The notes under the pieces: generated by a model
What the model was told of the DNA's origin: nothing
Databases searched by the model: none
The model's input: only the letters and a program-made list of their open reading frames with translations
Shown here: positions 42,413 through 52,027 of the stretch, one piece after another
Layout: the number at the start of each line of letters is the position of its first letter
Position numbering within the stretch: the first letter of the stretch is position 1
Assembly (NCBI RefSeq): GCF_014645835.1
Contig: NZ_BMMM01000026.1
Span: 1-64,000, forward strand
From: Streptomyces albiflavescens
Lineage (GTDB): Bacteria > Actinomycetota > Actinomycetes > Streptomycetales > Streptomycetaceae
Reading direction: 5' to 3'
DNA length: 64,000 nt
Translations under genes and position numbers: made by a program

Positions 42413-43858
42413 ATGCCAGGCTTCGTAGGCCGCACATCCGAGCTGGCCACCCTGGACCGCCACCTCGCCTGGGTACGCGACGGCCGCGGCGACCAGCGCG
42501 GCCGGGCCCTGCTCCTCCGCGGCCGGCGTCGCGTCGGGAAGTCTCGGCTCGTGGACCTCTTCTGTGAGCGCGCCCAGGTGCCCTACGTCGTCCACCAGGC
42601 CACCCGAGGCGAGGACGCCCAACGGGAACGGGCCCGCTTCCTCGCCGAGGTCCGGCACTCCTCACTGCCCGACACCGCCCTCCTCGCCGGCGTCACAACC
42701 GTCGCCGAATGGGACACGGCCCTACGTCAGCTCGCCGCAGTGCTCCCGGACGACGCCCCCAGCATCGTCGTACTCGACGAGCTGCCCTGGATGCTCGAAG
42801 GCGACCCGGTCCTGGAAGGCACCTTGCAGACCGTCTGGGACCGTGTGCTGAGCCGGAAGCCGGTACTGCTCATCCTCATCGGCAGCGATCTCGCCATGAT
42901 GGAACAGCTCTCCGCCTACGGCCGCCCCTTTCATGAGCGAGGGGTCGAGATGGTCCTCGCGCCCCTCTCCCCCTCCGAGGTCATGGCGATGACCGGGCTC
43001 CCGGCCGCCGACGCCTTCGACGCCCATCTGATCACCGGCGGCCTGCCCCTCATCTGCCAGGAGTGGCAGGAAGGCGAGAGCCGCACCGACTTCCTATCCC
43101 GCGCCCTCGACGACCCCACCTCCCCCCTCCTCGTCTCCGCCGAGCGGGCACTGGCCGCCGAATTTCCTACCGCTCTCCAGGCCAGGCACGTGCTCTCCGT
43201 GATCGGCAGCGGTGAGCGGACCTTCGGGACCATCGCCGCGAAAGCCGGGGCAGCCGACCGACCGCTCCCCCCCGGCTCCCTCAACCCGGCCCTGCGCACC
43301 CTCGCGGACAAGCGGCTCATCGCCGTGGACACCCCTCTCTCCACCCACCCCGGAGACCGCGACCGCCGCTACCGCGTCGCCGACCCGTACCTCCGTTTCT
43401 GGCTGGTCTTCCTCGAACAGGGGATCCCGGAGATCGAGCGCGGACGCAGCCGGATCGTGGTCGAGGCGGTCGAACGTGGATGGACCTCGTGGCGCGGGCG
43501 GGCGATCGAACCCGTCGTACGAGAGTCCCTGGCCCGACTGCTGCCCGACGACACGTGGCCGCAGGTGCGGGAAGTGGGCGGCTGGTGGCCTCGATCGAAC
43601 AATCCCGAGGTCGACCTCGTGGGGGCGGACCGGGCGCCGGCGCGCGAGGTCGGGTTCGTCGGCTCGATCAAGTGGCACGAGAACGGCACCTTCGACCGCC
43701 GTGCCCTGGCCGCGCTGGCCCGGGACGCCCTCGCCGTACCCGGTGCCGACGAGGACACCCCGCTGGTCGCGGTTTCCCGCTCCGGGTTCTCAGTGGACGG
43801 ACTGACGGCTACGTACGGGCCCGAGCAGCTGATGGAGGCCTGGGCTTCCGCTGCGTGA
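42413..43858 (+). CDS. AAA+ ATPase with C-terminal DUF234 domain
   Basis: 481 residues. Walker A G-R-R-R-V-G-K-S at 37-44 and Walker B V-V-L-D-E at 119-123, then L-I-G-S-D and G-G-L-P-L as in archaeal-type ATPases (ATPase_2 family). The C-terminal part (R-Y-R-V-A-D-P-Y-L-R-F-W, then D-L-V-G-A-D and V-G-F-V-G-S-I-K-W) is DUF234, a restriction-endonuclease-like fold whose D...D/E..K pattern is visible. These proteins are common in mobile and host-variable regions but their role is not established. It has its own AT-rich upstream region and ends about 190 bp before pglY, so it is a cargo gene within BREX, not a standard BREX component. Confidence 0.8.
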   Translation: MPGFVGRTSELATLDRHLAWVRDGRGDQRGRALLLRGRRRVGKSRLVDLFCERAQVPYVVHQATRGEDAQRERARFLAEVRHSSLPDTALLAGVTTVAEWDTALRQLAAVLPDDAPSIVVLDELPWMLEGDPVLEGTLQTVWDRVLSRKPVLLILIGSDLAMMEQLSAYGRPFHERGVEMVLAPLSPSEVMAMTGLPAADAFDAHLITGGLPLICQEWQEGESRTDFLSRALDDPTSPLLVSAERALAAEFPTALQARHVLSVIGSGERTFGTIAAKAGAADRPLPPGSLNPALRTLADKRLIAVDTPLSTHPGDRDRRYRVADPYLRFWLVFLEQGIPEIERGRSRIVVEAVERGWTSWRGRAIEPVVRESLARLLPDDTWPQVREVGGWWPRSNNPEVDLVGADRAPAREVGFVGSIKWHENGTFDRRALAALARDALAVPGADEDTPLVAVSRSGFSVDGLTATYGPEQLMEAWASAA

Positions 43859-44050
43859 GCTCCCTCCCCCATTTCAGACACGCCCGATACGATCGAAGAC
43901 CGTCCCCACATGTGTGAACAGTGGCGGACGGTGCTTCCGGAGCAGCGTGCGGTGCGGGCATCGCACGCCGTTCCGGTCGACGGGGGGACGCGCCGCGCTG
44001 CCCGGTGGACGTAGACGTAGTACACGGAAAACAGGAGACGCGAGACAGAG

Positions 44051-47000
44051 ATGGCCCCGACCGCCGCCACGGCCCCCCTTCTCCGCGATGTCATCGACAT
44101 CAAGACGTCCATCTCCACGTCGGACTTCGTCCTGAAGCTGGCCGAAGCCGTCACCGAGGAGGGCGCCGAGCGGGCGCTGCGGGATTACGTCGTCACCGAG
44201 CGCCTTCTGGAGAACTTCGACGAGGCGCTCAGTCTGATCAAGACCGCGCTGGACGGGCAGACGTCGAAGGCCGCGTATCTGCACGGCTCGTTCGGTTCCG
44301 GCAAGTCGCACTTCATGGCCGTGCTGCACGCCCTGCTCCGGGGCGACGAGGCCGCACGCGCCCGGACCGATTTCGATCCGGTGCTGGCCAAGCACGAATG
44401 GCTGAGCACCGACGGGAAGCGGTTCCTCCTCGTGCCGTACCACATGCTCGGGGCCAAGTCCCTGGAGCAGCGGGTGCTCGGCGGGTACGTCAGCCACGTC
44501 AAGGCACTGCATGACGATGCGCCCACCCCGCAGGTCTACCGGACCGACGCCCTCTTCGCGGACATCCGCGCGCTGAGGGATCGTATGGGCGACGACAAGT
44601 TCATCGAAGGGCTCGCCGGGGCCGCGGCCGAGGGGAACACCGTCGATGCCGACGACGAGTGGGGCGACTCCTTCGCCTGGACCCCGGCGCTCCTCAACAC
44701 CGCCCTCACCGCCGAGGAACTGGACGGCGCCGAGGTCAACCTCAACCTGGTCAACCCGACCACCCCGGCCGAGCTGCGCGCCAAGCTGGTGCACGACGCG
44801 AGCACCAGCTGGTTCCCCGGCTTCGCGAAGAACGCCGCCGAGGACGAGCACGGCTTCATCTCGCTCGACGCCGGCCTCGCCGTCATCGCCGAGCATGCGA
44901 AGTCGCTGAAGTACGACGGGCTGATCCTTTTCATGGACGAGCTGATCCTCTGGCTCGCCAACCGCATCCACGACCAGAAGTTCGTCTCCCGCGAAGCGGA
45001 CAAGATCACCAACTTCGTGGAGGGCGCGGACTCTCGCCGCGCCATCCCGATCGTGTCGTTCATCGCGCGTCAGCGCGATCTGCGGGAGCTGGTCGGCCAG
45101 GAGGTCTCCGGGGCGGCCGAGACCGCGATCCAAGACAGTCTCAACCTGGCTTCCGGGCGCTTCGACAAGATCACGCTGGAGGACCGCAACCTCCCGCAGA
45201 TCGCCCACGCGCGTCTCCTGAGGCCCAAGGGCGCGGAGGCCGCCGCCAAGCTCGACGCGGCGTTCGCGAAGATCAAGCGGGTCGGTCCGCAGGTGTGGGA
45301 CGTGTTGCTGGGATCCGACGAGGGGACGACCGGTGCCGACGAGGCGTCGTTCCGGCTGACGTATCCCTTCTCGCCTTCTTTCATGGACACCCTGGTCCAC
45401 ATCTCCTCGGCGCTGCAGCGCTCCCGTACCGGTCTGAAGCTCATGGGCCAGCTGCTGGCCGATCATCGCGACGACGCGACGCTGGAGCAGCTCATCCCGC
45501 TGGGCGACCTCTACCCGGTCATCGCGGATGGAGGCGACCGGCCGTTCGTCGACAGTCTGAAGGTGGAGTTCCAGGCCGCGGACAAGCTGTACCGCACCAA
45601 GCTGCGGCCCTATCTCCTGGCGATGTACGACGTCACCGAGGAGGACATCGAGCGCTACCGCCACCGCCGCGAGACCGTCACCGACCAGGGGCTCGTCCAG
45701 CGGTGCAAGGCGTTCGTGGGCGACGACCGGCTGATGTGCACGCTTCTGCTGTCCGCGCTGGCGCCCAGTGTGCCCGCGCTGCGGGACCTGACGATCCGGC
45801 GGCTCGCGTCCCTCAACCACGGCTCGGTCATCTCCCCCATCCCTGGGGCGGAGGTCGGGGCGATCAAGTCGAAGATCGACGAGTGGGCGTCGCGCTTCGC
45901 GGAGATCAAACCCACCGGCACCAAGGCCAACCCCGGCGTACGGCTCGAATTGGCCGGCGTGGACGTGGATTCGGTCATCGCGAACGCCAACGTCAACAAC
46001 AACCGCTCCAATCGCCGCGCCCTCGCCAAGCGACTGCTCGCCGAGGAGCTGGGAATCGACCTCCAGGAGCGACTCACCGCGGACGAGCTGAAGTTCGTCT
46101 GGCGTGGCTCGAACCGCACAGCGGAGGTCATCTTCGGCAACATCGCCGACCACGACGACCTGCAGGACCACGACTTCGCCCCCAGCCAGGACGGTCTGTG
46201 GCGGATGATCATCGATCTGCCGTACGACGAAGGCGAGTACGGGTGGCGCGAAGACGTCAATCGCATGGCCGAACTCCGTCGGCTTCCCGGAAATCGGCCA
46301 CGGACGGTGGGGTGGATTCCCACGCATCTGTCCACCGGCCGCTTCCAGGACTTCCAACGACTGGTCGTCATCCACTACGCGCTCGCCGACCAGCGGCGCT
46401 TCGACACCAGCTACGCGCAGCACCTGAACGCCGACAACCGGGCCCGTGCCAAGGCTCTGCTGGAAGACCAGCGCGAGACTCTGACCAAGACGGTGAAGGC
46501 GGCGTTCAAACAGGCCTATGGCCTTGCGGCCAAGAAGCCCGGCGACGTCATTCCGGACTTCAATGAGCACTTGGAACCGCTGCCCGACGTCCCGGATCTG
46601 CGTGTCTCCATCGGGCAGTCCCTGCATGACGCGGTCCGGCACGTGGCGGGCAAGCTCCTGGCCCACCAGTTCCCCGCGCACCCGGACTTCGACCCCGACG
46701 GCACGGGGACCGTCGTCAAACTCGCCGACGCGCGGACCGTGTTCGGGCACATCCGCGGCGCCTCGGAAGCCGGTGACCGGCAGGCCGAGATCCCGGGCAA
46801 GGAACGGGACCTCATGCGGCGCGTCGCCACACCCCTGGGGCTCGGCCAGCAGAAAGAGGCGTACTTCCGGCTCTCGACCCGCTGGCCGGAGCACTTCGCC
46901 CTCCAGGCGCGCGGCGAGGCCGGTCCCGGTGACCTCAGCGTCGTGCAGCTCACCGAGTGGATCGACCGTCCCGCGCCGATGGGTTTGGAGCCGTTCCTCG

Positions 47001-47977
47001 CCAATCTGGTCATCGCGTCGTACGCGGAGATGGACGACCGGGTCTGGGTACGGGCCGGTGCGCTGCTCGACCCCTCGCCCGAGCTCTCGGCGATCAAGCC
47101 GCAGGACGCGCTGCGTTCCCAGCCGCTGCCAGAGGAGAACGTCTGGGAGGAGGCGGGGCGCCGCTACTGGGAGATCTTCGGCGAGGAGCCGCCCAGGCTG
47201 CGCCGGGGCCGGATGGTCGGGCAGTTCGCCCGGCGGATCACTGAGCGGGCCCGCACGTACCAGCCGCACGCGGCCGATCTGGTGGCGCAGTTGGAGAAGC
47301 ACGTAACGCTGCTCGGTCTGGACGGCACCGACGAGTCCGGCCGACTGGCGATCGCCCGCCGGGCCCGGGACCTGCTGGACGAACTGCGCGGGCTGGACCA
47401 GGGGGCGGCCGGCGGTTCCGCGGCGGCGAAGCAGGTCATCTCCGCCTTCGCCGGCTTCGATCTCGGCGACGTGCCGACGAGCCGCTACGGTGCGTCGATC
47501 AAGCAGGCCGAGTCCGTCGCGGCTGCCTTGGCCACCGCGGCCTGGGACATGCTCAAACTCGCGCCCAACTACGGGCCGCAGGGTGAGGCGGTGCTGGAGG
47601 AGTTGCGCGGCGCGGCGCGTGTCGATCAGCGCACCAAGGACCTCAAGGAGGCGCTGCGGGAGGCACGACGGTCCATCGTCACCGTCATCGAGCGCAGCCA
47701 GGCACCCACCACCGACCCGCGTAGGGCGTACGCCGCGCCCACGCCGACCGAACCTCTCACAAAGCCCGACGCGATCAGCCTGAGCACCGACGCCAGCCGG
47801 CCGCCCGTGCCCTCCACCCACCCTGGCACCAATGGCGGACGACGTGCGGGACGTCGCTCGGGTGGGGGCCGGACCACGGCCTCCCGTGCGCTGGCCGAGT
47901 TGAAGGCCGAACTGGCCGAACTGGCGGCTGCCGAGCCGGACGCAGAGATCGAGATCAGCTGGCGGGTTGTGGAATGA
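44051..47977 (+). CDS. pglY: BREX-2 ATPase PglY (BrxC-like)
   Basis: 1308 residues. Near the N-terminus, L-H-G-S-F-G-S-G-K-S-H-F-M carries Walker A (79-86), and L-I-L-F-M-D-E-L-I-L-W-L about residue 295-306 carries Walker B. The rest matches the large DUF6079-type PglY ATPases, ending in a basic, Gly/Arg-rich linker and an acidic helix. PglY is essential for Pgl/BREX-2 and is thought to be the BrxC counterpart. The downstream pglZ starts about 35 bases later, so the two form an operon. A ribosome-binding GGAGA lies about ten bases before the ATG. Confidence 0.92.
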   Translation: MAPTAATAPLLRDVIDIKTSISTSDFVLKLAEAVTEEGAERALRDYVVTERLLENFDEALSLIKTALDGQTSKAAYLHGSFGSGKSHFMAVLHALLRGDEAARARTDFDPVLAKHEWLSTDGKRFLLVPYHMLGAKSLEQRVLGGYVSHVKALHDDAPTPQVYRTDALFADIRALRDRMGDDKFIEGLAGAAAEGNTVDADDEWGDSFAWTPALLNTALTAEELDGAEVNLNLVNPTTPAELRAKLVHDASTSWFPGFAKNAAEDEHGFISLDAGLAVIAEHAKSLKYDGLILFMDELILWLANRIHDQKFVSREADKITNFVEGADSRRAIPIVSFIARQRDLRELVGQEVSGAAETAIQDSLNLASGRFDKITLEDRNLPQIAHARLLRPKGAEAAAKLDAAFAKIKRVGPQVWDVLLGSDEGTTGADEASFRLTYPFSPSFMDTLVHISSALQRSRTGLKLMGQLLADHRDDATLEQLIPLGDLYPVIADGGDRPFVDSLKVEFQAADKLYRTKLRPYLLAMYDVTEEDIERYRHRRETVTDQGLVQRCKAFVGDDRLMCTLLLSALAPSVPALRDLTIRRLASLNHGSVISPIPGAEVGAIKSKIDEWASRFAEIKPTGTKANPGVRLELAGVDVDSVIANANVNNNRSNRRALAKRLLAEELGIDLQERLTADELKFVWRGSNRTAEVIFGNIADHDDLQDHDFAPSQDGLWRMIIDLPYDEGEYGWREDVNRMAELRRLPGNRPRTVGWIPTHLSTGRFQDFQRLVVIHYALADQRRFDTSYAQHLNADNRARAKALLEDQRETLTKTVKAAFKQAYGLAAKKPGDVIPDFNEHLEPLPDVPDLRVSIGQSLHDAVRHVAGKLLAHQFPAHPDFDPDGTGTVVKLADARTVFGHIRGASEAGDRQAEIPGKERDLMRRVATPLGLGQQKEAYFRLSTRWPEHFALQARGEAGPGDLSVVQLTEWIDRPAPMGLEPFLANLVIASYAEMDDRVWVRAGALLDPSPELSAIKPQDALRSQPLPEENVWEEAGRRYWEIFGEEPPRLRRGRMVGQFARRITERARTYQPHAADLVAQLEKHVTLLGLDGTDESGRLAIARRARDLLDELRGLDQGAAGGSAAAKQVISAFAGFDLGDVPTSRYGASIKQAESVAAALATAAWDMLKLAPNYGPQGEAVLEELRGAARVDQRTKDLKEALREARRSIVTVIERSQAPTTDPRRAYAAPTPTEPLTKPDAISLSTDASRPPVPSTHPGTNGGRRAGRRSGGGRTTASRALAELKAELAELAAAEPDAEIEISWRVVE

Positions 47978-48011
47978 GCGGAAGGCAGCTGACGGAGAAG
48001 GTGTGGGAACA

Positions 48012-50906
48012 GTGAGTACGGCGGCCGTGACCACCACCAGCGCGGTGCGGCTCAATGCCGCGACCATCACCCAGTACCTGGCATCACAGCCCGGCCTCAA
48101 GCCGGACAAGCGCAGGGTCGTGCTGCTACGGGCCGCGCCCTCCTGGGACGGCCCGGACGAGCTGCCGTGGGGTGAGCAGCGGCGGGCCGCGGTCGCGGCG
48201 GCGCCCTCTCCCCTCGGCGTGTACGAGCTGCTCCTTGCACACCAGAAGCCGTCGGCCACCGGGCCCGACGTGCTGGTGGTACTCACCGACCGCGAGGAGG
48301 CGGAACTCGGGCCCGATCTGCTGGCCAAGGTGCACCGGCAGCGGGTCAACGCCGTCGACACCTGGGATGTCGTACGGGAGGCTTTCGGTGCCAGCGCCTC
48401 CGACCACCGGCTGTTCGAGGAGAACTGGGCTGCCGAGGCACTGCTGGACGCCGCTCCGCCGCACGGCGGATGGCCGAAGCTGGCGGGCGGTGTCCTGTCG
48501 CGGCGCGAGGCGCTGACGTCGCTCGCCCTGCGCAGGCTGGGAATCGGCCGCTACGATCCGGACGCCGAAATCTCCCGCTCCGCGGCGGGAGCCGGTGACG
48601 AACTGGACATCCACACCCTGCTGCGATGGTCCCTCGTGCCTGGCGGCCCGGAACGGCTCCTGGCGCTGCGAGCGCCCGAGCGAGCCGGGCTCGTACAGTT
48701 CCTCGGCGAAGAGGAGCAGGCTGGGCGCGCGGGGCAAGCCCTGCTCGCCCTCGTGACGGCGGAACACGGGCCGGACGCCGTCGCGTTCGGTCTGCTCTGC
48801 GCGGCGCTGTGGGGCCACGCCGACGCCGTGGCGGACGCGGAGGACTACCGGGCCCGAGGGCGGGCCGAGCGCTGGTTCGGAGAGGAGCCGCCCGCCCAGG
48901 GTGAGCACCTGGACGCCCTAGCGGCGGCCTTCGGACGGTCCTGCGAGGAGTTCGTCTCCGCCCTGCTGCTGACAGGACAGTCGGACAGTGACGAAACAGC
49001 AGCGGAGGCCCGGCGACTGACCGGCTTCGTTCTCGACCGGGCGGCCGCCCTTTCCCGCCAGTTCGGGGCGGAACGGGCTGCAGGGACAAGTCCCGTACTG
49101 GCGGCAGGTCTTGAAGCACGCTTCACCGCTGTCGGCGAAGCGCTGTCGAGCGGCGGCCCCGAGCGGGTCACACCCGCGGTGAAGGCCCTCAGCCGACACC
49201 GGCTCGCCCGGGATCCCGACTACAGCGTCCGTATCGAGCGGGTGCGCATGGCGCAGCGGCTGGCACGTTGGCTCGCGACCGACCCGCCGGTCGAGACCCA
49301 CACGGTGGCGGATGCCATCGCCCGTCACGTCGCCGAGACGGGCTGGGTGGACCTGGCACTGGAGCACATCGAGTCCGGAGGCGATCCCGATCCGGTGCTC
49401 CGCTCCGCGTACGACGCTCTGTGCGCCTCGGCGCGCGACCGTCGGCGCGAGATCGACCGGCACTTCGCCCAGGTGCTTGCCGCCCGGGCGGCGACCGACC
49501 GTGGTCCCGGCTCGATGCCGGCCGTGGAGACGTTCCTCCCCGAGGTCGTCGCCCCGGTCGTGAAGGCCGGGGAGCGGAGAGTGCTGCTCCTCGTGCTCGA
49601 CGGGATGAGCGCAGCCATCGCCGCCGAGCTCGGCGAGCAACTGCGCGACCACTGGGCGGAGTACGACCCGCTGCCCGGAGCGAAGGACGCTCCGCGGCGC
49701 CGCGCGATGGCAGCCGCGCTCCCCACGGTCACGGCCGTGTCGCGGACCTCGCTCTTCGCAGCGCGGCTGATGAAGGGCACGCAGGCCGACGAGAAGAGGC
49801 TGTTCCCCGCTCACCGCTTCTGGGGCGGGGAGGACGTGGCGGTCTTCCACAAGGACGATCTGCGCGCCGAGACCAGTGGTGAGCCGTTCGGGCCCGAACT
49901 GCACGAGGCGCTCGTCGGCGACCGTACGCATGTGGCGGTGGTCCTCAACACCGTGGACGACCGGCTGGCCTCCGAGCAGAAACTCGGTGACGGTGCCTGG
50001 CGACTGTCCGACATAGGGGGGCTGCGAGCACTGCTTCGGTCTGCCGCGGACCAGGGCCGAGCGGTGATCCTCACCAGCGACCACGGCCATGTCATCGATC
50101 GACGGTCGGCGCGGGTGGACGCCGAGGATGTGCGGTCCGCGCGGCACCGCGGTCCCGGAGGTCCGCTCGTGGAGCAGGAAGTCGTGCTGACAGGCCCTCG
50201 GGTTCTCGACCCGGAACCGGAGAGCGAGATCGTCGCCCTCTGGGACGCCGACACCCGCTACACGTCTCGCAAGGCCGGCTATCACGGCGGCGCGTCCCTG
50301 GCCGAGTTCGCCATCCCGGTGCTGGCCTTCCTGCCCTTCGGGGCGAAGCCGCCGAGCGGCTGGCGGGAGCTGGGGAACCAGCAGCCGAGCTGGTGGTCAC
50401 TGGTCCCGCGAGGGGAGGAGCAGCCACCGCGGGCCCAAGCCGCCGCGGTCTCGGTACCGGTACCGAAGAAGCCGCCCAAGAAGAGCAAGAACGAGGCGGA
50501 ACTCGCCAAGAGCCACGAGGCACTGTTCGACGTGGCGCTGGTTCCTTCGGGATCCGAGGAGGGCGCTCTGCTGTCCGTAACCCCTGTGTCTCCGAGTGAT
50601 GCCTTGGTCGACGCCCTCCTGAAGTCCGAAGTCTTCACGGCACAGGTGCAGCTGCTCGCCCGTAAACCGGACCTTGCCAGGGTGGAAAAGGGCGTACACG
50701 CTCTGCTGGACGCGGGCGGCACCCTGCCCATGACTGCCCTCGCCCAGCGCGTCGGACTGCCCGCGAACCGGCCGGCGGACGGCTTCGCCGCCGTGCTCCG
50801 GCAGTTGCTCAATCACGACGGTGTCCAGGTGCTGGAGACGCTGCCGGACGGGCGGACCCTGCGGCTGCACACCGGACTGCTGCGGGACCAGTTTGAGTTG
50901 AACTGA
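48012..50906 (+). CDS. pglZ: BREX-2 alkaline phosphatase-like protein PglZ
   Basis: 964 residues if begun at the GTG at 48012 (V-S-T-A-A-V-T-T-T); a GTG three codons earlier is possible. The PglZ phosphatase core is clear: V-L-L-L-V-L-D-G-M-S (Asp530), the A-L-P-T-V-T-A-V-S-R-T segment that carries the nucleophile region, and L-T-S-D-H-G-H-V (687-694) with metal ligands. PglZ is the hallmark protein of all BREX types; its substrate is unknown. A strong bidirectional hairpin follows 11 bases after the stop. Confidence 0.92.
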   Translation: MSTAAVTTTSAVRLNAATITQYLASQPGLKPDKRRVVLLRAAPSWDGPDELPWGEQRRAAVAAAPSPLGVYELLLAHQKPSATGPDVLVVLTDREEAELGPDLLAKVHRQRVNAVDTWDVVREAFGASASDHRLFEENWAAEALLDAAPPHGGWPKLAGGVLSRREALTSLALRRLGIGRYDPDAEISRSAAGAGDELDIHTLLRWSLVPGGPERLLALRAPERAGLVQFLGEEEQAGRAGQALLALVTAEHGPDAVAFGLLCAALWGHADAVADAEDYRARGRAERWFGEEPPAQGEHLDALAAAFGRSCEEFVSALLLTGQSDSDETAAEARRLTGFVLDRAAALSRQFGAERAAGTSPVLAAGLEARFTAVGEALSSGGPERVTPAVKALSRHRLARDPDYSVRIERVRMAQRLARWLATDPPVETHTVADAIARHVAETGWVDLALEHIESGGDPDPVLRSAYDALCASARDRRREIDRHFAQVLAARAATDRGPGSMPAVETFLPEVVAPVVKAGERRVLLLVLDGMSAAIAAELGEQLRDHWAEYDPLPGAKDAPRRRAMAAALPTVTAVSRTSLFAARLMKGTQADEKRLFPAHRFWGGEDVAVFHKDDLRAETSGEPFGPELHEALVGDRTHVAVVLNTVDDRLASEQKLGDGAWRLSDIGGLRALLRSAADQGRAVILTSDHGHVIDRRSARVDAEDVRSARHRGPGGPLVEQEVVLTGPRVLDPEPESEIVALWDADTRYTSRKAGYHGGASLAEFAIPVLAFLPFGAKPPSGWRELGNQQPSWWSLVPRGEEQPPRAQAAAVSVPVPKKPPKKSKNEAELAKSHEALFDVALVPSGSEEGALLSVTPVSPSDALVDALLKSEVFTAQVQLLARKPDLARVEKGVHALLDAGGTLPMTALAQRVGLPANRPADGFAAVLRQLLNHDGVQVLETLPDGRTLRLHTGLLRDQFELN

Positions 50907-50916
50907 GAGAAATCGA

Positions 50917-50949
50917 TGAAGCCGACCCCGGGACGCGGGGTCGGCTTCA
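50917..50949. terminator. Bidirectional terminator between pglZ and the convergent CBS gene
   Basis: Perfect 14-base stem TGAAGCCGACCCCG / CGGGGTCGGCTTCA around GGACG, located exactly between two convergent stop codons (50906 and 50957). Confidence 0.85.
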
Positions 50950-50956
50950 CCATCCG

Positions 50957-52027
50957 TCACGTGAGCTGGCGCAGCAACCCCACGAACTGGCGTAGCTCCT
51001 CGCTCCGCTGAGGCGACAGCGGCTCCGGGTCGAAGTGCGCAATCTGGTTGCGGATGCTGCGCACCCGGTCGAGCTGGTGCACGAACTGGACGCGGTTCAC
51101 CCCGGTCCAGCCGAGGGTCTGCCAGTTCTGGTCGGCCGCGGCGCACAGCGCCTCTTTCCGGTGTCCCTGCTTGTTGCGCTGATCGCCGTCGAGCAGCATC
51201 ACGTACTGGCCGAACATGAGGTCCGCGATCTTCCCCGTCTTCCTGTCGTTGTGCTGCACGGCACGGATGGCGTCCTCACTCATCTTCGCGCCGAGGCACT
51301 TGCGCAGCCGGAACTCGATCTCGCCGACAACGAAGAACGGCCATGCGGTGGCGTCGAAACGTTGGGTGATATCCGCGGCGGTGACGATGCCACTGACCCG
51401 TCCGTTGTTCGCCCTGACCAGTACGAATCCGTGCTCACAGATGATGGGCAGCAAGGAGAAGAAGTCGTCGTGGGCGTGCGCGACCGGAGGGTCGTCCACG
51501 ATCGCGTTGGCCAGCACGGCGTCCTCGCCCCTTGCGTGCATCATGGCAACCGAGCGCCAGGTGACGACGCCGGTCACCGTGTACTGGTCCTCCAGCACTG
51601 GGACTTGGGAGTACTTCTTCGCCTGCATGATGTAGATCGCGTCGGTGAGGTCCGAGCCGAGGGTGATCGAGTCGACCCCGGCGTGTGCACACGGCAGGTC
51701 ACCGATCCTGAAGGATTGCTGCGGCATCGCACCAGGCAGCAGCCCCGCCTCATCCTCCTCGTCCGCGCCGTCCCCCTGGTCCCCTGCTGCGGATTCCTGG
51801 GCAACGATGTGGATCTCGGACTGGCTGCTGCAAGTGGCGAAGTACGGCAGGGTCGCGAGACCGACGTCCTTCAGCTTCTGCTCGATGTGCAGGATGGCCT
51901 GGTCGTTGCGGAACCGGGTGTTGAAACAGGTCAGGAGCTCAACGAGAGGTATGCGCCGGCCTTTGAGCGCCAGCAGTTCTTCGTCGGAGGGTGTCCGGAG
52001 CACGGCTGCGTCACCCGGCCTTCGCAT
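50957..52027 (-). CDS. CBS-domain protein with HEPN-like C-terminus
   Basis: 356 residues from an ATG at 52027 inside the end of the DUF262 gene; a GTG eight codons later is the alternative. Two CBS domains occupy about 117-225 (D-L-T-D-A-I-Y-I-M-Q-A-K-K-Y-S-Q-V-P-V-L, then G-F-V-L-V-R-A-N-N-G-R-V-S-G-I-V-T-A-A-D). The C-terminal third is helical and contains R-I-R-N-Q-I-A-H-F (324-332), that is R-N-x3-H, the catalytic pattern of HEPN ribonucleases. CBS pairs bind adenine nucleotides, so the layout suggests an RNase gated by a nucleotide signal. It is co-translated with the DUF262 gene, opposite in direction to the BREX genes on both sides. Function is inferred; the CBS assignment is firm. 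Confidence 0.75.
   Translation of the reverse strand: MRRPGDAAVLRTPSDEELLALKGRRIPLVELLTCFNTRFRNDQAILHIEQKLKDVGLATLPYFATCSSQSEIHIVAQESAAGDQGDGADEEDEAGLLPGAMPQQSFRIGDLPCAHAGVDSITLGSDLTDAIYIMQAKKYSQVPVLEDQYTVTGVVTWRSVAMMHARGEDAVLANAIVDDPPVAHAHDDFFSLLPIICEHGFVLVRANNGRVSGIVTAADITQRFDATAWPFFVVGEIEFRLRKCLGAKMSEDAIRAVQHNDRKTGKIADLMFGQYVMLLDGDQRNKQGHRKEALCAAADQNWQTLGWTGVNRVQFVHQLDRVRSIRNQIAHFDPEPLSPQRSEELRQFVGLLRQLT

Noticed and set aside
43874..48361. 1495-codon minus-strand frame opposite pglY
   Set aside because: Typical long antisense shadow of a high-GC gene; pglY is recognised with its Walker motifs.
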